Assembly: GCF_900129405.1 (NCBI RefSeq)
Contig: NZ_FQVQ01000017.1
Coordinates: 1 to 64,000 of the forward strand
DNA from: Flavobacterium fontis
GTDB lineage: Bacteria; Bacteroidota; Bacteroidia; Flavobacteriales; Flavobacteriaceae
Direction: 5' to 3'
DNA length: 64,000 nt
The position numbers were made by a program, and so were the translations under genes. Under the pieces are notes generated by a model, which searched no databases, had not been told where the DNA came from, and worked only from the letters and a program-made list of their open reading frames with translations. How positions within the stretch are numbered: position 1 is the first letter of the stretch; every line of letters starts with the position of its first letter. This document shows, in pieces, positions 37,577 through 45,437 of the stretch.

Positions 37577-38143
37577 TTATTGTAAAGTTGTTTTCCATAT
37601 TCTGTTTTCCACGTCCATTATGAACACTTCTTTATTGTCAACTTTCAGAATTCTTTTTGGCAGAATTTCTTTTGGAAATAAAATCGTGTGTGTCACCTCA
37701 AAAAAGTTATTTTTATACTCTAGAACTTGAATTTTATAGGCTTCGTCAGTTCCGGGATTATTTAATGCTATATATTTTTCTGTGTTTTCAATTCTCAATG
37801 GAAATCCTTCTAGTAATAATTGTCTGCAGCTTTTAGTTTCCAAAAAAATATATTTCTCTGAATTATATTCTGTTTTTTTAATCACAATGATTGAATTTTT
37901 AATTATTCCAAGTTCTTCAAACTTTACATAATTCTCGTCAGAATCTTTGTCTACGAATTCTATATTCTGTTTGTTATCACATTCAAACGACAAAGTATTT
38001 AGACTATGGTACTTTCTCTGATTTTTTACTATAGATATTTCCTCGAGTTTCTGTTTTTCTATTGAGTCATTTACCAACGAAAATTTATGCTGTGAAAAAA
38101 CACAAAAAGGGAAGAGTAAAATTAAGAAAGTGTATTTTCTTAT
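37577..38143 (-). CDS. Secreted protein of unknown function; start codon apparently ATA
   Basis: The frame from TTG 38077 (MVNDSIEKQ...) continues upstream without a stop into a perfect signal peptide, (I/M)RKYTFLILLFPFCVFSQ, whose first codon would be ATA at 38143; no ATG, GTG or TTG lies before it back to a TGA. Either ATA is used, the ATG has mutated to ATA, or translation starts inside at TTG 38077 giving a cytoplasmic 166-residue form. The product is about 188 residues, beta-rich, no recognised domain. Confidence 0.5.
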   Translation of the reverse strand: MRKYTFLILLFPFCVFSQHKFSLVNDSIEKQKLEEISIVKNQRKYHSLNTLSFECDNKQNIEFVDKDSDENYVKFEELGIIKNSIIVIKKTEYNSEKYIFLETKSCRQLLLEGFPLRIENTEKYIALNNPGTDEAYKIQVLEYKNNFFEVTHTILFPKEILPKRILKVDNKEVFIMDVENRIWKTTLQ

Positions 38144-38160
38144 AAGTTCTGATAAGGTGT

Positions 38161-38281
38161 CACATAACTTTCAAGCGCTACACGCAGGTTAGGCTTAAAG
38201 ATGCGTAATCTTTCGGTTAAAAACAAACTATTTTCAAATTAAGCCAATTGACCAGCTTGCATGTAGTGTGTGTTTGCAGTG
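38161..38281 (-). repeat. attC site 5 (divergent type)
   Basis: CGCTACACGCAGGTTAGGCTTAA at the left pairs imperfectly with TTAAGCCAATTGACCAGCTTGCATGTAGTG at the right (quoted in part). Cores are ATAACTTT and GTTTGCAG, so less typical, but CACATAAC matches its neighbour cassette end. Confidence 0.6.
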
Positions 38282-38287
38282 ATTTTT

Positions 38288-38686
38288 TCAACTCCAACTC
38301 ATTCGGATTGTAACTTTTCCTTTTTCAACGTTTACTTTTCCGCCAAGTGATTCATTTTCGCCTGGATAAATTTCATAAGTCTCGTTTACTCCTTTTACTT
38401 TTGGTTTATTGTCCTTTAGTCTTTTACTATACAGAATCCACTTTTCAATTTCTTTTTTGGTAGCGTTAAATTCGATAATGAAAGTTCGGTTAAACATACT
38501 TCCAGATTTTTCAACCTTTATATTTTCTGCTTTTTTCGGTAGATTCGCTAATCCGCCCCAATCTAATGTCGTTTTAATCGCTTCAGCTTGTTGCCACGGA
38601 AAAACGATGCTTGAAAAAAAGTTCAAATAGCCGAAAACCAAAAGAACAAGTAGAAGTGATGTAAATATTTTAATCGTCTTTGTCAT
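38288..38686 (-). CDS. Small membrane-anchored protein of unknown function
   Basis: 132 residues: one N-terminal hydrophobic helix (IFTSLLLVLLVFGYLNFFSSI), then a periplasmic alpha/beta part with KKAENIKVEKSGSMFNRTF and a C-terminal GGKVNVEKGKVTIRMSWS. Probably an uncleaved anchor or signal peptide. No family recognised. Confidence 0.55.
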   Translation of the reverse strand: MTKTIKIFTSLLLVLLVFGYLNFFSSIVFPWQQAEAIKTTLDWGGLANLPKKAENIKVEKSGSMFNRTFIIEFNATKKEIEKWILYSKRLKDNKPKVKGVNETYEIYPGENESLGGKVNVEKGKVTIRMSWS

Positions 38687-38716
38687 TTCTTATAATTCCT
38701 CAATATCATTGAAAAT

Positions 38717-38877
38717 CATTGCAATCGTTCTGTGACTAGCCTACTGAAGCGGTCAAAGCGAAACGATTATTTCCCACTAAGATAAACGTTTTTAGCTTCG
38801 CACCGTTCGTTTCGCGCGGGTTGTGAAATAGGGTAGAAGTGAAGAAAATTCAATTATAGGGTCAGTGGCTGTGGGTT
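38717..38877 (-). repeat. attC site 6 (main type, decayed cores)
   Basis: ATCGTTCTGTGACTAGCC at the left, GGTCAGTGGCTGTGGGTT at the right; AACGTT has become ATCGTT and GTTA has become GTGG. The spacer (CTAAGATAAACG, GCACCGTTCG insert) is well preserved. Confidence 0.7.
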
Positions 38878-38887
38878 CTTGGTTGAA

Positions 38888-39292
38888 TTATACAAGTATA
38901 GTTACGATTCCAAATATTGGGAAAGTTATAAATGATATTATTCCCCATTTCATTGATTGTCTGCACAATATGTATATCTCATGAAGTTCCATGTGATCAA
39001 GATTTTCGAAATCGTCATTCCTTTTTATTAATCCAATATCTACAATTTCTCCTTTGAAGTAGATTCCATAATCAACAACGTATTTTTCAAATAGATCTGG
39101 ACGCGATAATTTTAACTTTATACTAAACTCAATTAGTTTTGCATAATAATTAAGCATAAAATAGGGAAAAGTTGGAATCATAAATATTATAGGAGCATAA
39201 TTTCGGGATGGTTTTGGTGAAAGGAGAAACCAAATTATACTCCCTGAAAGTACGAAATAAAAGTAAGCTTGAGGTCTTGTAAATTTGATCAT
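38888..39292 (-). CDS. Small membrane protein of unknown function
   Basis: 134 residues with three hydrophobic segments (YFYFVLSGSIIWFLL, APIIFMIPTFPYFML, WGIISFITFPIFGIVTILV) around a cytoplasmic or periplasmic loop of about 60 residues containing YGIYFKGEIVDIGLI. No homologue recognised. Confidence 0.55.
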   Translation of the reverse strand: MIKFTRPQAYFYFVLSGSIIWFLLSPKPSRNYAPIIFMIPTFPYFMLNYYAKLIEFSIKLKLSRPDLFEKYVVDYGIYFKGEIVDIGLIKRNDDFENLDHMELHEIYILCRQSMKWGIISFITFPIFGIVTILV

Positions 39293-39316
39293 TTTTTTGA
39301 CATTTCAACAATTGTT

Positions 39317-39462
39317 TCACACAACTAGCGGCTTCCGCTTTGTGTTTTAGCGACGGTTACGATGCCATTGCGATGTGTTCCTTTGCTAAGATAAAATATA
39401 ATTGTGAAGCGAATAGTTTATTTTAGGAAAAACGAGTTAAAGCGCGAAACCATTGTCAGCCT
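39317..39462 (-). repeat. attC site 7 (variant of main type)
   Basis: ACAACTAGCGGCTTCCGC at the left and AGCGCGAAACCATTGTCAGCC at the right; spacer GCTAAGATAAAATAT. GTCAGCC is complementary to GGCTAATG at 39892 apart from two changes. The stop codon TGA and last two codons of the next gene lie within the R'' arm. Confidence 0.6.
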
Positions 39463-39854
39463 ACGTTGCAATTTTTCCACAAACTTCTCATGATAGGTGT
39501 AATTCGCCAACAATCTTTCAAGTTATTAATATCAAAACATGACCAATAAAATATTGAATGTTCGTGTAACTGAAAATTTTCTGAAAGCAGTCTTTGAACA
39601 ATTTCTGAATACTTTAAAAAATCATTTTCTACTTCTTGTTCTTCAGTTGCTTGAATTATAATTTCCATTAGTGCAAATTTATTATCGTCGTCAATTTCGG
39701 AATTATAATACTCAATATACTTTTCTATGTCTTCTGATTTTCCAACAATAAATTCCCAATCTTGATAATCTTCCAAATCGAATTCAAGATTTAAATTTCT
39801 AGTTAATTCTTGAATAGCTTTTTGAGTAACAAATCTCAGTTTTGGTTGTTCCAT
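39456..39854 (-). CDS. Acidic cytoplasmic protein of unknown function
   Basis: 132 residues, no signal peptide, helical and acidic (LEDYQDWEFIVGKSEDIEKY, ALMEIIIQATEEQEVENDF), ending in a Trp/Cys-rich tail (FYWSCFDINNLKDCWRITP). Its size and acidity recall immunity-type proteins, but this is only a resemblance. The final codons and TGA stop (39456-39458) overlap the attC core. Confidence 0.55.
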   Translation of the reverse strand: MEQPKLRFVTQKAIQELTRNLNLEFDLEDYQDWEFIVGKSEDIEKYIEYYNSEIDDDNKFALMEIIIQATEEQEVENDFLKYSEIVQRLLSENFQLHEHSIFYWSCFDINNLKDCWRITPIMRSLWKNCNVG

Positions 39855-39891
39855 GAAATTTCACTTTAGAATTCGGTTTCCAAGCATTCTC

Positions 39892-40053
39892 GGCTAATGT
39901 TTTTGCGCTTGGCGACTGTGACAGTCAAAACGAATCCCTTTTCTTTTACTAAGATAATTATTTTTTGCTTCACAGCGCTCCCTTTGCTCGGGTCGTGAAC
40001 TTGGTGAGGAATTATAGAAATTTTAGCGCTAGCGGGTAGGGGCTGTTAGTTGT
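39892..40053 (-). repeat. attC site 8 (main type, long spacer)
   Basis: TAATGTTTTTGCGCTTGGCG at the left and TAGCGCTAGCGGGTAGGGGC then TGTTAG at the right; spacer ACTAAGATAATT plus GCTCCCTTTGCTCGGGTCG. Confidence 0.75.
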
Positions 40054-40058
40054 AGGAC

Positions 40059-40463
40059 TTATTTTAAACGTATCATTTGGCCTGTATTTATTGTTAAATG
40101 TAGTTGCTTGTCATACGTCGATCTAAATTTCAGCGTGTCCGAATCAGATTCTTGAATTTCTAAAATTAATTTTCCGTAATTGATTAACGGTGGACTTATT
40201 TGAGCTTTATTCTGAATGAATAAGAAGTCGTATAAATAGATTGTATTTTTTTTCTGAGAATTTTTAAAACGAGTAATTGCACCGACAACGGTATCGTTAT
40301 TGAATAGCTTCACATAATTATTTTCTTTGAATTCAATGATGTAATCTTCTATTTTTGACTCATCCTTTTTGTCGCATACAACTTTATATTTTCCTGAAAT
40401 TTTGAATTCCTTTTGGAAACCCAAAAGAACAATCGATAAAATTAAAATGCCTACTTTTTTCAT
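40059..40463 (-). CDS. Secreted protein of unknown function
   Basis: 134 residues from ATG 40463 (MKKVGILILSIVLLGFQ), a Sec signal peptide; a GTG at 40472 is also in frame. The mature part is beta-rich with YIIEFKENNYVKLFNNDTVVG, like small lipocalin-type domains in Bacteroidota. No motif that gives a function. Confidence 0.55.
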   Translation of the reverse strand: MKKVGILILSIVLLGFQKEFKISGKYKVVCDKKDESKIEDYIIEFKENNYVKLFNNDTVVGAITRFKNSQKKNTIYLYDFLFIQNKAQISPPLINYGKLILEIQESDSDTLKFRSTYDKQLHLTINTGQMIRLK

Positions 40464-40480
40464 TCTATTCACAATGTTGG

Positions 40481-40650
40481 TTAACTGACGGCTTACGTTC
40501 TATAGCTATGCGAATGTGGAGAAACCAGCGATCTGCTTACTATATGCTAAGTTAATAGTTTTTTGCTACGCACCGTTCGCTTCGCTCGGGTCGTGAAAAA
40601 CAAGTGTAAGGCCAAAAATCAAGCCTTAGCGGCTAGCGGCTGTTATAGGC
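40481..40650 (-). repeat. attC site 9 (main type, long spacer)
   Basis: TTAACTGACGGCTTACGTTC at the left, CCTTAGCGGCTAGCGGCTGT then TATAGGC at the right; spacer GCTAAGTTAATAG and CACCGTTCGCTTCGCTCGGG. GTTATAGGC matches GCCTATAAT (41014) in 8 of 9. Confidence 0.75.
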
Positions 40651-40978
40651 AGGCTTTATTTATTTCATCTAAAACAATATTAAGTTTTTCGACAATTTCT
40701 TTCTGTGAATAGGAGCTTTCAATTTTCAGCGGATTTTCCCAATTTTGATTTTCAATAACAAAAATTTTAAATTTACCTTTATTATTTGAAACCTCACCAT
40801 ACCAACCTAAATCAATTATCAAATTTAAATTATCGAATTCAATTTGCATTAAATCTTCTTTCAAATAAAAGAGATTTTTATCTTCTATAAAATCGCTGTT
40901 AGGGTCGTATATATAAAACTCGTGATTTACAAATTTCCCGCATTTTGGTAATTTTATTTTTTGTAACTCAATTTCCAT
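40643..40978 (-). CDS. Small acidic cytoplasmic protein of unknown function
   Basis: 111 residues, no export signal: YDPNSDFIEDKNLFYLKEDL, IDLGWYGEV and a C-terminal helix SQKEIVEKLNIVLDEINK. The layout is that of small immunity-like proteins; no family can be named. Its TAA stop (40643-40645) is the TAAC of the attC itself. Confidence 0.55.
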   Translation of the reverse strand: MEIELQKIKLPKCGKFVNHEFYIYDPNSDFIEDKNLFYLKEDLMQIEFDNLNLIIDLGWYGEVSNNKGKFKIFVIENQNWENPLKIESSYSQKEIVEKLNIVLDEINKACL

Positions 40979-41013
40979 AAAAATGGTTCATTCAATTTAT
41001 TAGTGTAAAGCTT

Positions 41014-41176
41014 GCCTATAATGTTCCGCAGCTGGCTGAATGTGGCGATTAAAGCGTAAGGTTTGTTAGCTTTTAGATACCTGTTTTTGTTTCATAGTGT
41101 TCGCATCGCGCGAGTTCTGTAATTAAAACGCAAAGCGAAAAAAAATCAAGTCATTGCGCGGAGGTGTTGTTGTACG
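41014..41176 (-). repeat. attC site 10 (main type, diverged spacer)
   Basis: ATAATGTTCCGCAGCTGGC at the left, GTCATTGCGCGGAGGTGTTG at the right. The spacer is diverged: CTTTTAGATACC replaces CTAAGATAAACG, and TGTTCGCATCGCGCGAGTTC replaces the usual insert. Confidence 0.65.
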
Positions 41177-41180
41177 AAGT

Positions 41181-41588
41181 TTAATTTAGATCGCTTAGTT
41201 CTATACCGTCTGGCCAAGTTGCAGATAATATTGGTTGTAAATTATTGCCATCGATATCACATGAATATACAGAAGTTACATTTGATCCAATACTACCAGC
41301 CAAGAAAAATATTTTTTGTCCGTCTGGAGATATTTTTACAGTGTTTCCACTGAATACAACATTAGCAGGAAGAGTTATTGGAACTTGTGTTTCATTGCTT
41401 CCATCATAGTTACATGTCCAAATTCCGTTTTGTAATCCTCCTGAAATTTTATAGTAAATTAATTTATTTGTTGTAGTACTTTGTGGCAGTTGAGATGCAC
41501 TTTCAGAATTTGAGCAGCTGATTTGAAATAAAATTCCTGCTGAAGCAAAAACAAATAAATAAAGAGTTGTTTTAAAAAAATTTTTCAT
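41181..41588 (-). CDS. Lipoprotein with beta-propeller-like repeats
   Basis: 135 residues; lipobox FQISC after a hydrophobic helix. The mature part has two TolB-like blades (ISPDGQKIFFLAGS, VYSCDIDGNNLQPIL), too few for a complete propeller, so it may be a C-terminally truncated relative of a larger TolB-type protein. It ends ELSDLN just before the attC. Confidence 0.55.
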   Translation of the reverse strand: MKNFFKTTLYLFVFASAGILFQISCSNSESASQLPQSTTTNKLIYYKISGGLQNGIWTCNYDGSNETQVPITLPANVVFSGNTVKISPDGQKIFFLAGSIGSNVTSVYSCDIDGNNLQPILSATWPDGIELSDLN

Positions 41589-41641
41589 AATGATTGAATT
41601 AAAAATTGACTATTATTTTTTACGTTTCGAAAGCTAAAATA

Positions 41642-41778
41642 GGCTACTTCGTTCCACCGCTAGCCGACTGTGGCTTTTGAGCGGGGTATTTTTCTTCCAC
41701 TAAGATAAAATATTTTCGTGAAGAAATGAGTTGAATTCTAGAAAAAACAGCAATAGCGGCTAGCGGCAGTTATGAGCC
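41642..41778 (-). repeat. attC site 11 (main type, short spacer)
   Basis: CTTCGTTCCACCGCTAGCCG at the left, AATAGCGGCTAGCGGCAGTT then ATGAGCC at the right; spacer ACTAAGATAAAATATTTTCG without the CACCGTTCGC insert. Its R'' (GTTATGAGCC) does not match the other end of the present cassette (GGCCTACAATG at 43236), consistent with a chimeric cassette. Confidence 0.75.
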
Positions 41779-41830
41779 GTTCGTGTAGTTACTCTTAATG
41801 ACTTTATATTCTGAATATTTAAAAATCCTT
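41779..41830 (-). pseudogene. 3'-end remnant of another cassette gene
   Basis: 41786-41825 is identical for 40 bp to 56605-56644, which encodes FKYSEYKVIKSNY near the C-terminus of the lipoprotein gene at 56580-56987. Here only this tail survives, between attC 11 and the amine oxidase stop codon. Confidence 0.85.
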
Positions 41831-41832
41831 TT

Positions 41833-43194
41833 TTAAATCAAATCAATAATTTTATCTGCTTCTCTGATACCACTTAAATAAGCACCGTGGGCTGTTGAGA
41901 AATAATCAATATGTGTATGTTCGCCTGCAAAAAATAATTTGTCATTAATTTCTTCTGCCAAATCATCAAAATAGTGCATTTTTGTTCCCACTTGGGTAAA
42001 AGAATAAGCCCCAAACGAATTTTCATTCGTTTGCCATTTGGTTCTTACCAAATTGGTTGGGTTTGGAATACTGTTCCCGTAAATATCTCGTAAGTGTAAC
42101 ATTATTTCGTCTGTAATTTGAGCATCTGTCATTGTTTCTGTTAGCCTTGCATAGTCTGCATAAGCAAATGTCATTAAAGCGTTTACGTTTGGGTGAAATT
42201 TTTTAACATTAACAAAATAATTGAATTTGTCTTTTATTTCTGGAGTATAACCAATGTACTGCTCATCATCCCAAAAAGCAGTACTCCAAGTCAACAGAAA
42301 TTTATTCACGCAACTCATGCCTATTTTTTGAATAGCGGTTTGTTTAGCTTTTGGTAATGCTGGAATAAATTGTATGTTGCCTGATTTTAAAACTCCCAAT
42401 GGCACTGTTACCAAAACATAATCGGCTTCTGTGGTTGTTCCATTATGTGTAATCTTTGTTTTTGAGTTGGAATAATCAATTTTTGAAACTCTTTGATTGA
42501 GTTGAATATTTAAGTCATTTGCCAAATAGTTTGGTATAGTATCATATCCATTTGTTGAAATTCGCTCTTCGCCTGAAAACTCTTCGCCTTTATCATACAA
42601 AATTGAAGAAACTTTATCTAAATCGCCCAAATCAAATGTTATGTAAGTTGATAGTAGAAATTTCCAAAGTCTATCATTTGTATAAGTAGGATACATAGAA
42701 TTAAAAATAGTTTCAAAACTTTGAGTTGCACTTCCGTTATTTTTAAGTGTACTTAAAATAGTTTCTAATTTTGCTTCAGCATGATCAAATTGTGTGTCGC
42801 TTATCAAAACCCCTCCAATATCATAGCAAACTAAACTTTCATCATTGGTAATAGCAGTGTTCATCCCAGCTTGTTGAGCTAAATTTGTAATTGGATTTCC
42901 ATTTGTTCCGTGTATCCAACTTGCGCCTTCGTCAAAAGCCACCCCCAAAGTTCTATTAGTTCGTAGTCGTCCACCAACCTTGTCTTGTGCTTCTAATACA
43001 ATTACATTGAAGCCATTTTCTTTCAGTTTTTTTGCTGCTGCAAGTCCTGAAATACCTGCGCCTATTACCACAACGGTTTTTCCATTAGGCTTATCATCGT
43101 CATCTTTATTACAAGAACTTGACAAATGCGACGGTGCAACAAGTAATATAGTTAGACCTGATAAGGTATCTTTTATAAACTTTCGTCTTTGCAT
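41833..43194 (-). CDS. Flavin monoamine oxidase family protein, Tat-exported
   Basis: 453 residues, the largest cassette product. The N-terminus MQRRKFIKDTLSGL is a twin-arginine signal and LSSSC may be a lipobox, so a folded FAD protein is exported and perhaps lipidated. The FAD-binding Rossmann motif is VVVIGAGISGLAAAKKL, followed by EAQDKVGGRLRT; the C-terminal FFAGEHTHIDYFSTAHGAYL closes the FAD site. It oxidises an amine to an aldehyde or imine with H2O2 formation if typical; the substrate is unknown. The 3' flank is a fragment of an unrelated cassette gene, so it probably entered by deletion or insertion. Confidence 0.85.
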   Translation of the reverse strand: MQRRKFIKDTLSGLTILLVAPSHLSSSCNKDDDDKPNGKTVVVIGAGISGLAAAKKLKENGFNVIVLEAQDKVGGRLRTNRTLGVAFDEGASWIHGTNGNPITNLAQQAGMNTAITNDESLVCYDIGGVLISDTQFDHAEAKLETILSTLKNNGSATQSFETIFNSMYPTYTNDRLWKFLLSTYITFDLGDLDKVSSILYDKGEEFSGEERISTNGYDTIPNYLANDLNIQLNQRVSKIDYSNSKTKITHNGTTTEADYVLVTVPLGVLKSGNIQFIPALPKAKQTAIQKIGMSCVNKFLLTWSTAFWDDEQYIGYTPEIKDKFNYFVNVKKFHPNVNALMTFAYADYARLTETMTDAQITDEIMLHLRDIYGNSIPNPTNLVRTKWQTNENSFGAYSFTQVGTKMHYFDDLAEEINDKLFFAGEHTHIDYFSTAHGAYLSGIREADKIIDLI

Positions 43195-43235
43195 TTTATG
43201 TTACTATTTTAGTTGGCGTCGTGTTTTGGATAAGT

Positions 43236-43399
43236 GGCCTACAATGTTTCGGGGCTAACCGTCTGTGGCGGAAAAGCGAAACGATTATTTTCGTACTAAG
43301 ATAAACGTTTTTTGCTACGCCCCGTTTGCTTCGTTCGGGTCGTAAAATAGGGTAGAAGCGAAGTAAATCGAGCCCTAGCGGCTAGCGGCTGTCATGCGA
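43236..43399 (-). repeat. attC site 12 (main type, long spacer)
   Basis: ACAATGTTTCGGGGCTAACC at the left, CCTAGCGGCTAGCGGCTGTC at the right; spacer ACTAAGATAAACG and CCCCGTTTGCTTCGTTCGGG. Confidence 0.75.
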
Positions 43400-43405
43400 C
43401 GTCCT

Positions 43406-43861
43406 TTATTTAAGTTTTTTAATATCCATTTCAAGAATGCTATCACATAGAAGTATATCTTTTTCTATCTCTTTGTACCTAAGTTTAATATTAACTTTAT
43501 ATTCAGTGTCACTTCCAGAGTAGTCATATTTTTCGATTTTTCGGTAATGATTTTTGTCAATAAAAATTAGAATTTCTGAATTATCTTTTAGCTTCAAATT
43601 AAATGAGGGAAATCTTATTAATTTATGTTTTAACAAATTATGATAAAACTTTGATGATGCTTTTAATTCTGTATCGTTTAGTTTAACGGCTGAGCTATCA
43701 ATTCTCTCAATAAATTTATAAATCTCTATATCACTTGCTGTTTGAAAATTAATTATACTGACGAAATTTGGATTTAATGTTCCTGTAATAATTTTTTCTT
43801 GGTCATTTGAGCAAGAATGTAAAATCAAGATTGTCGCAATAATTGAGATTGTTTTTTTCAT
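43406..43861 (-). CDS. Lipoprotein of unknown function
   Basis: 151 residues with type II signal MKKTISIIATILILHSC. The mature part is mixed, with helices around IEIYKFIERIDSSAVKLND and strands (FNLKLKDNSEILIFIDKN). No recognised domain; probably periplasm-facing or surface-exposed. Confidence 0.6.
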   Translation of the reverse strand: MKKTISIIATILILHSCSNDQEKIITGTLNPNFVSIINFQTASDIEIYKFIERIDSSAVKLNDTELKASSKFYHNLLKHKLIRFPSFNLKLKDNSEILIFIDKNHYRKIEKYDYSGSDTEYKVNIKLRYKEIEKDILLCDSILEMDIKKLK

Positions 43862-43880
43862 TTTTTGATTTAGAATGTTG

Positions 43881-43981
43881 TTTAACGTTGCGTGCTAACC
43901 CACTGTGGCGATACCATAGAAAGGCGTACTTACAACGAAGATAATAGTTTTTTGCTACGCCCCGTTTGCTTCGTTCGGGTC
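43881..43981 (-). repeat. attC site 13, truncated (gene-side arm lost)
   Basis: TTTAACGTTGCGTGCTAACC and the spacer up to CCCCGTTTGCTTCGTTCGGG then TC are present, and the sequence then changes abruptly into coding DNA at 43982. The whole R''-L'' arm is deleted. Confidence 0.8.
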
Positions 43982-44284
43982 TTTATAAGGTTGTATTTTC
44001 ATTCTCTTAGGCACTCGGTTTCGTAATATGAAGCCTGAAATTTTCTTATCGGGAGTTAGTTCCTGATACCTACTTTTAATATAAGGTCTTGCACCATCAG
44101 TCGGTGAGTACTCTGTTTTTAAATATTCAATGTCTTCGTCATTTAATTCGCTTACTGTTCCGTCCTCGTTTACATATACATATTCAAACCCTGGTTCTTT
44201 TGGTCTCAAAGGAACAAAGTCTCTTAAGTAAAAGAAAAGTCCTAAAGTTATAATTACTCCAATTGTGATGTATAGTAGTGTCAT
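43955..44284 (-). CDS. Small membrane-anchored protein with attC-derived C-terminus
   Basis: 109 residues: one N-terminal helix (LLYITIGVIITLGLFFYL), then a hydrophilic tail. The last residues KDPNEANGA and the TAG stop are read from the attC spacer (DNA complementary to CCCCGTTTGCTTCGTTCGGG), so the natural C-terminus has been replaced by a deletion fused into the attC. It may still be functional; nothing else indicates its role. Confidence 0.55.
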   Translation of the reverse strand: MTLLYITIGVIITLGLFFYLRDFVPLRPKEPGFEYVYVNEDGTVSELNDEDIEYLKTEYSPTDGARPYIKSRYQELTPDKKISGFILRNRVPKRMKIQPYKDPNEANGA

Positions 44285-44293
44285 GCTATAATT

Positions 44294-44312
44294 CTGCCAA
44301 ACTGCTGCTTTA
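44294..44312 (-). repeat. attC site 14, remnant of about 20 bp
   Basis: CCAAACTGCTGCTTTA resembles the gene-side arm of the second attC type (CCAAACTGCTGTTAG at 35427); everything beyond is gone. The WD40-type gene and the following gene are now only 25 bp apart. Confidence 0.55.
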
Positions 44313-45278
44313 TTCTAATGTCTTTATTCTTTTCGCTTTTTTATTCCAAAGTATTATTCGTTGTTCCATACTTGATGTAATGATTCTGTTTCCTTTTTCA
44401 TTCCAAGAAACGCCCCATAAATAGTCGTTAGAATTACCCACCGAAATTAGGTTTCCACTTGTGTCCCAAATACGTAAAGCATCGCTTGCTGAGGCAAGTC
44501 TGTCCCCTTTTGGATTCCAGGCCAAATTTCTATATTCCCCTTTGCTGATGTCAATGGTTTTTATAAGTTCGCCCTGTTCATTCCAATATTGAAGTAACGA
44601 TTTGTCTTTTTCGTCACCGTAATCTCCTGTTACAAAAAAGTCACCGGCATTATGCCAAGCAATACTTAACAATAATACGTCTTCCTGTCTATGTTTTATG
44701 GATTTTAGTAAATTTCCTTCAATGTCAAAAAAGCGAATTTTGTCCGATACTGTTGTAATTACATTTTTTTTCGGATGCCAATCAAGAGCAGTAATTCCTT
44801 TGGTTGAGTTAACTTGATTTACAAATTTTCTGAGTAATTCACCCTTACTATCATAAATCAATATTTGCCCGTCATTGTCTGCAATGCCTAAATATTCACC
44901 TGTAAAGTTCCAATCTAAGCCTCTTGCCCCTTCTGGGGAGATGTCATTCAACTCAATTTTCTCATTGGTCTCTAAATTGAAAATAAATGATTTTTCTTCT
45001 GACATTTGTGTTGTTACAGCAATAATATTTTTTGTAGGATGCCATTTAATACGTGTGATTGTATTCTTTACCGGGATTGACTTGTGTACTTTTAAATTTC
45101 CTTTATTGTAGATTTTTAAAGAGTCAACATTACCTCCAATTGCAATGTACTTTCCGTTAGGACTCCAATCAGTTGTCCAAAGAATTTCCTTTGTCAAAGC
45201 ATTTTGTCCAAAAGTCTGATTAGTTAAAATAATAATCAGAAAATTTAGATATGCCACTATTTTAATTCGTGTCGTCAT
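44310..45278 (-). CDS. Secreted WD40-type beta-propeller protein
   Basis: 322 residues. A signal peptide ends NQTFGQ. About seven blades recur every 42-45 residues, each with a D-W or A-W pair near the strand: WTTDWSPNGKYIAIGG, IKWHPTKNIIAVTT, LDWNFTGEYLGIADNDG, LDWHPKKNVITTVSD, IAWHNAGDFFVTGD, LAWNPKGDRLASASD, VSWNEKGNRIITSS. Likely a periplasmic or surface scaffold for protein binding. Its TAA stop is formed at the remnant attC. Confidence 0.8.
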   Translation of the reverse strand: MTTRIKIVAYLNFLIIILTNQTFGQNALTKEILWTTDWSPNGKYIAIGGNVDSLKIYNKGNLKVHKSIPVKNTITRIKWHPTKNIIAVTTQMSEEKSFIFNLETNEKIELNDISPEGARGLDWNFTGEYLGIADNDGQILIYDSKGELLRKFVNQVNSTKGITALDWHPKKNVITTVSDKIRFFDIEGNLLKSIKHRQEDVLLLSIAWHNAGDFFVTGDYGDEKDKSLLQYWNEQGELIKTIDISKGEYRNLAWNPKGDRLASASDALRIWDTSGNLISVGNSNDYLWGVSWNEKGNRIITSSMEQRIILWNKKAKRIKTLE

Positions 45279-45299
45279 TGTGTCCGTTTTTTTAGGGTA

Positions 45300-45437
45300 G
45301 CCACTAACGTTTTCGGGCTTCGTGTCTGTTGTGTTCCAGCGAACTGTGTGCTTGTCGACTAAGATAGAATATTTACGTGAAGAAAGAAGTTCAATTCGAG
45401 AAAACCAGCATTAGCGCGAAATCGCTGTTATAAGCTG
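45300..45437 (-). repeat. attC site 15 (main type, short spacer)
   Basis: CCACTAACGTTTTCGGGC at the left, ATTAGCGCGAAATCGCTGTT then ATAAGC at the right; spacer ACTAAGATAGAATATTTACG. Confidence 0.75.
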
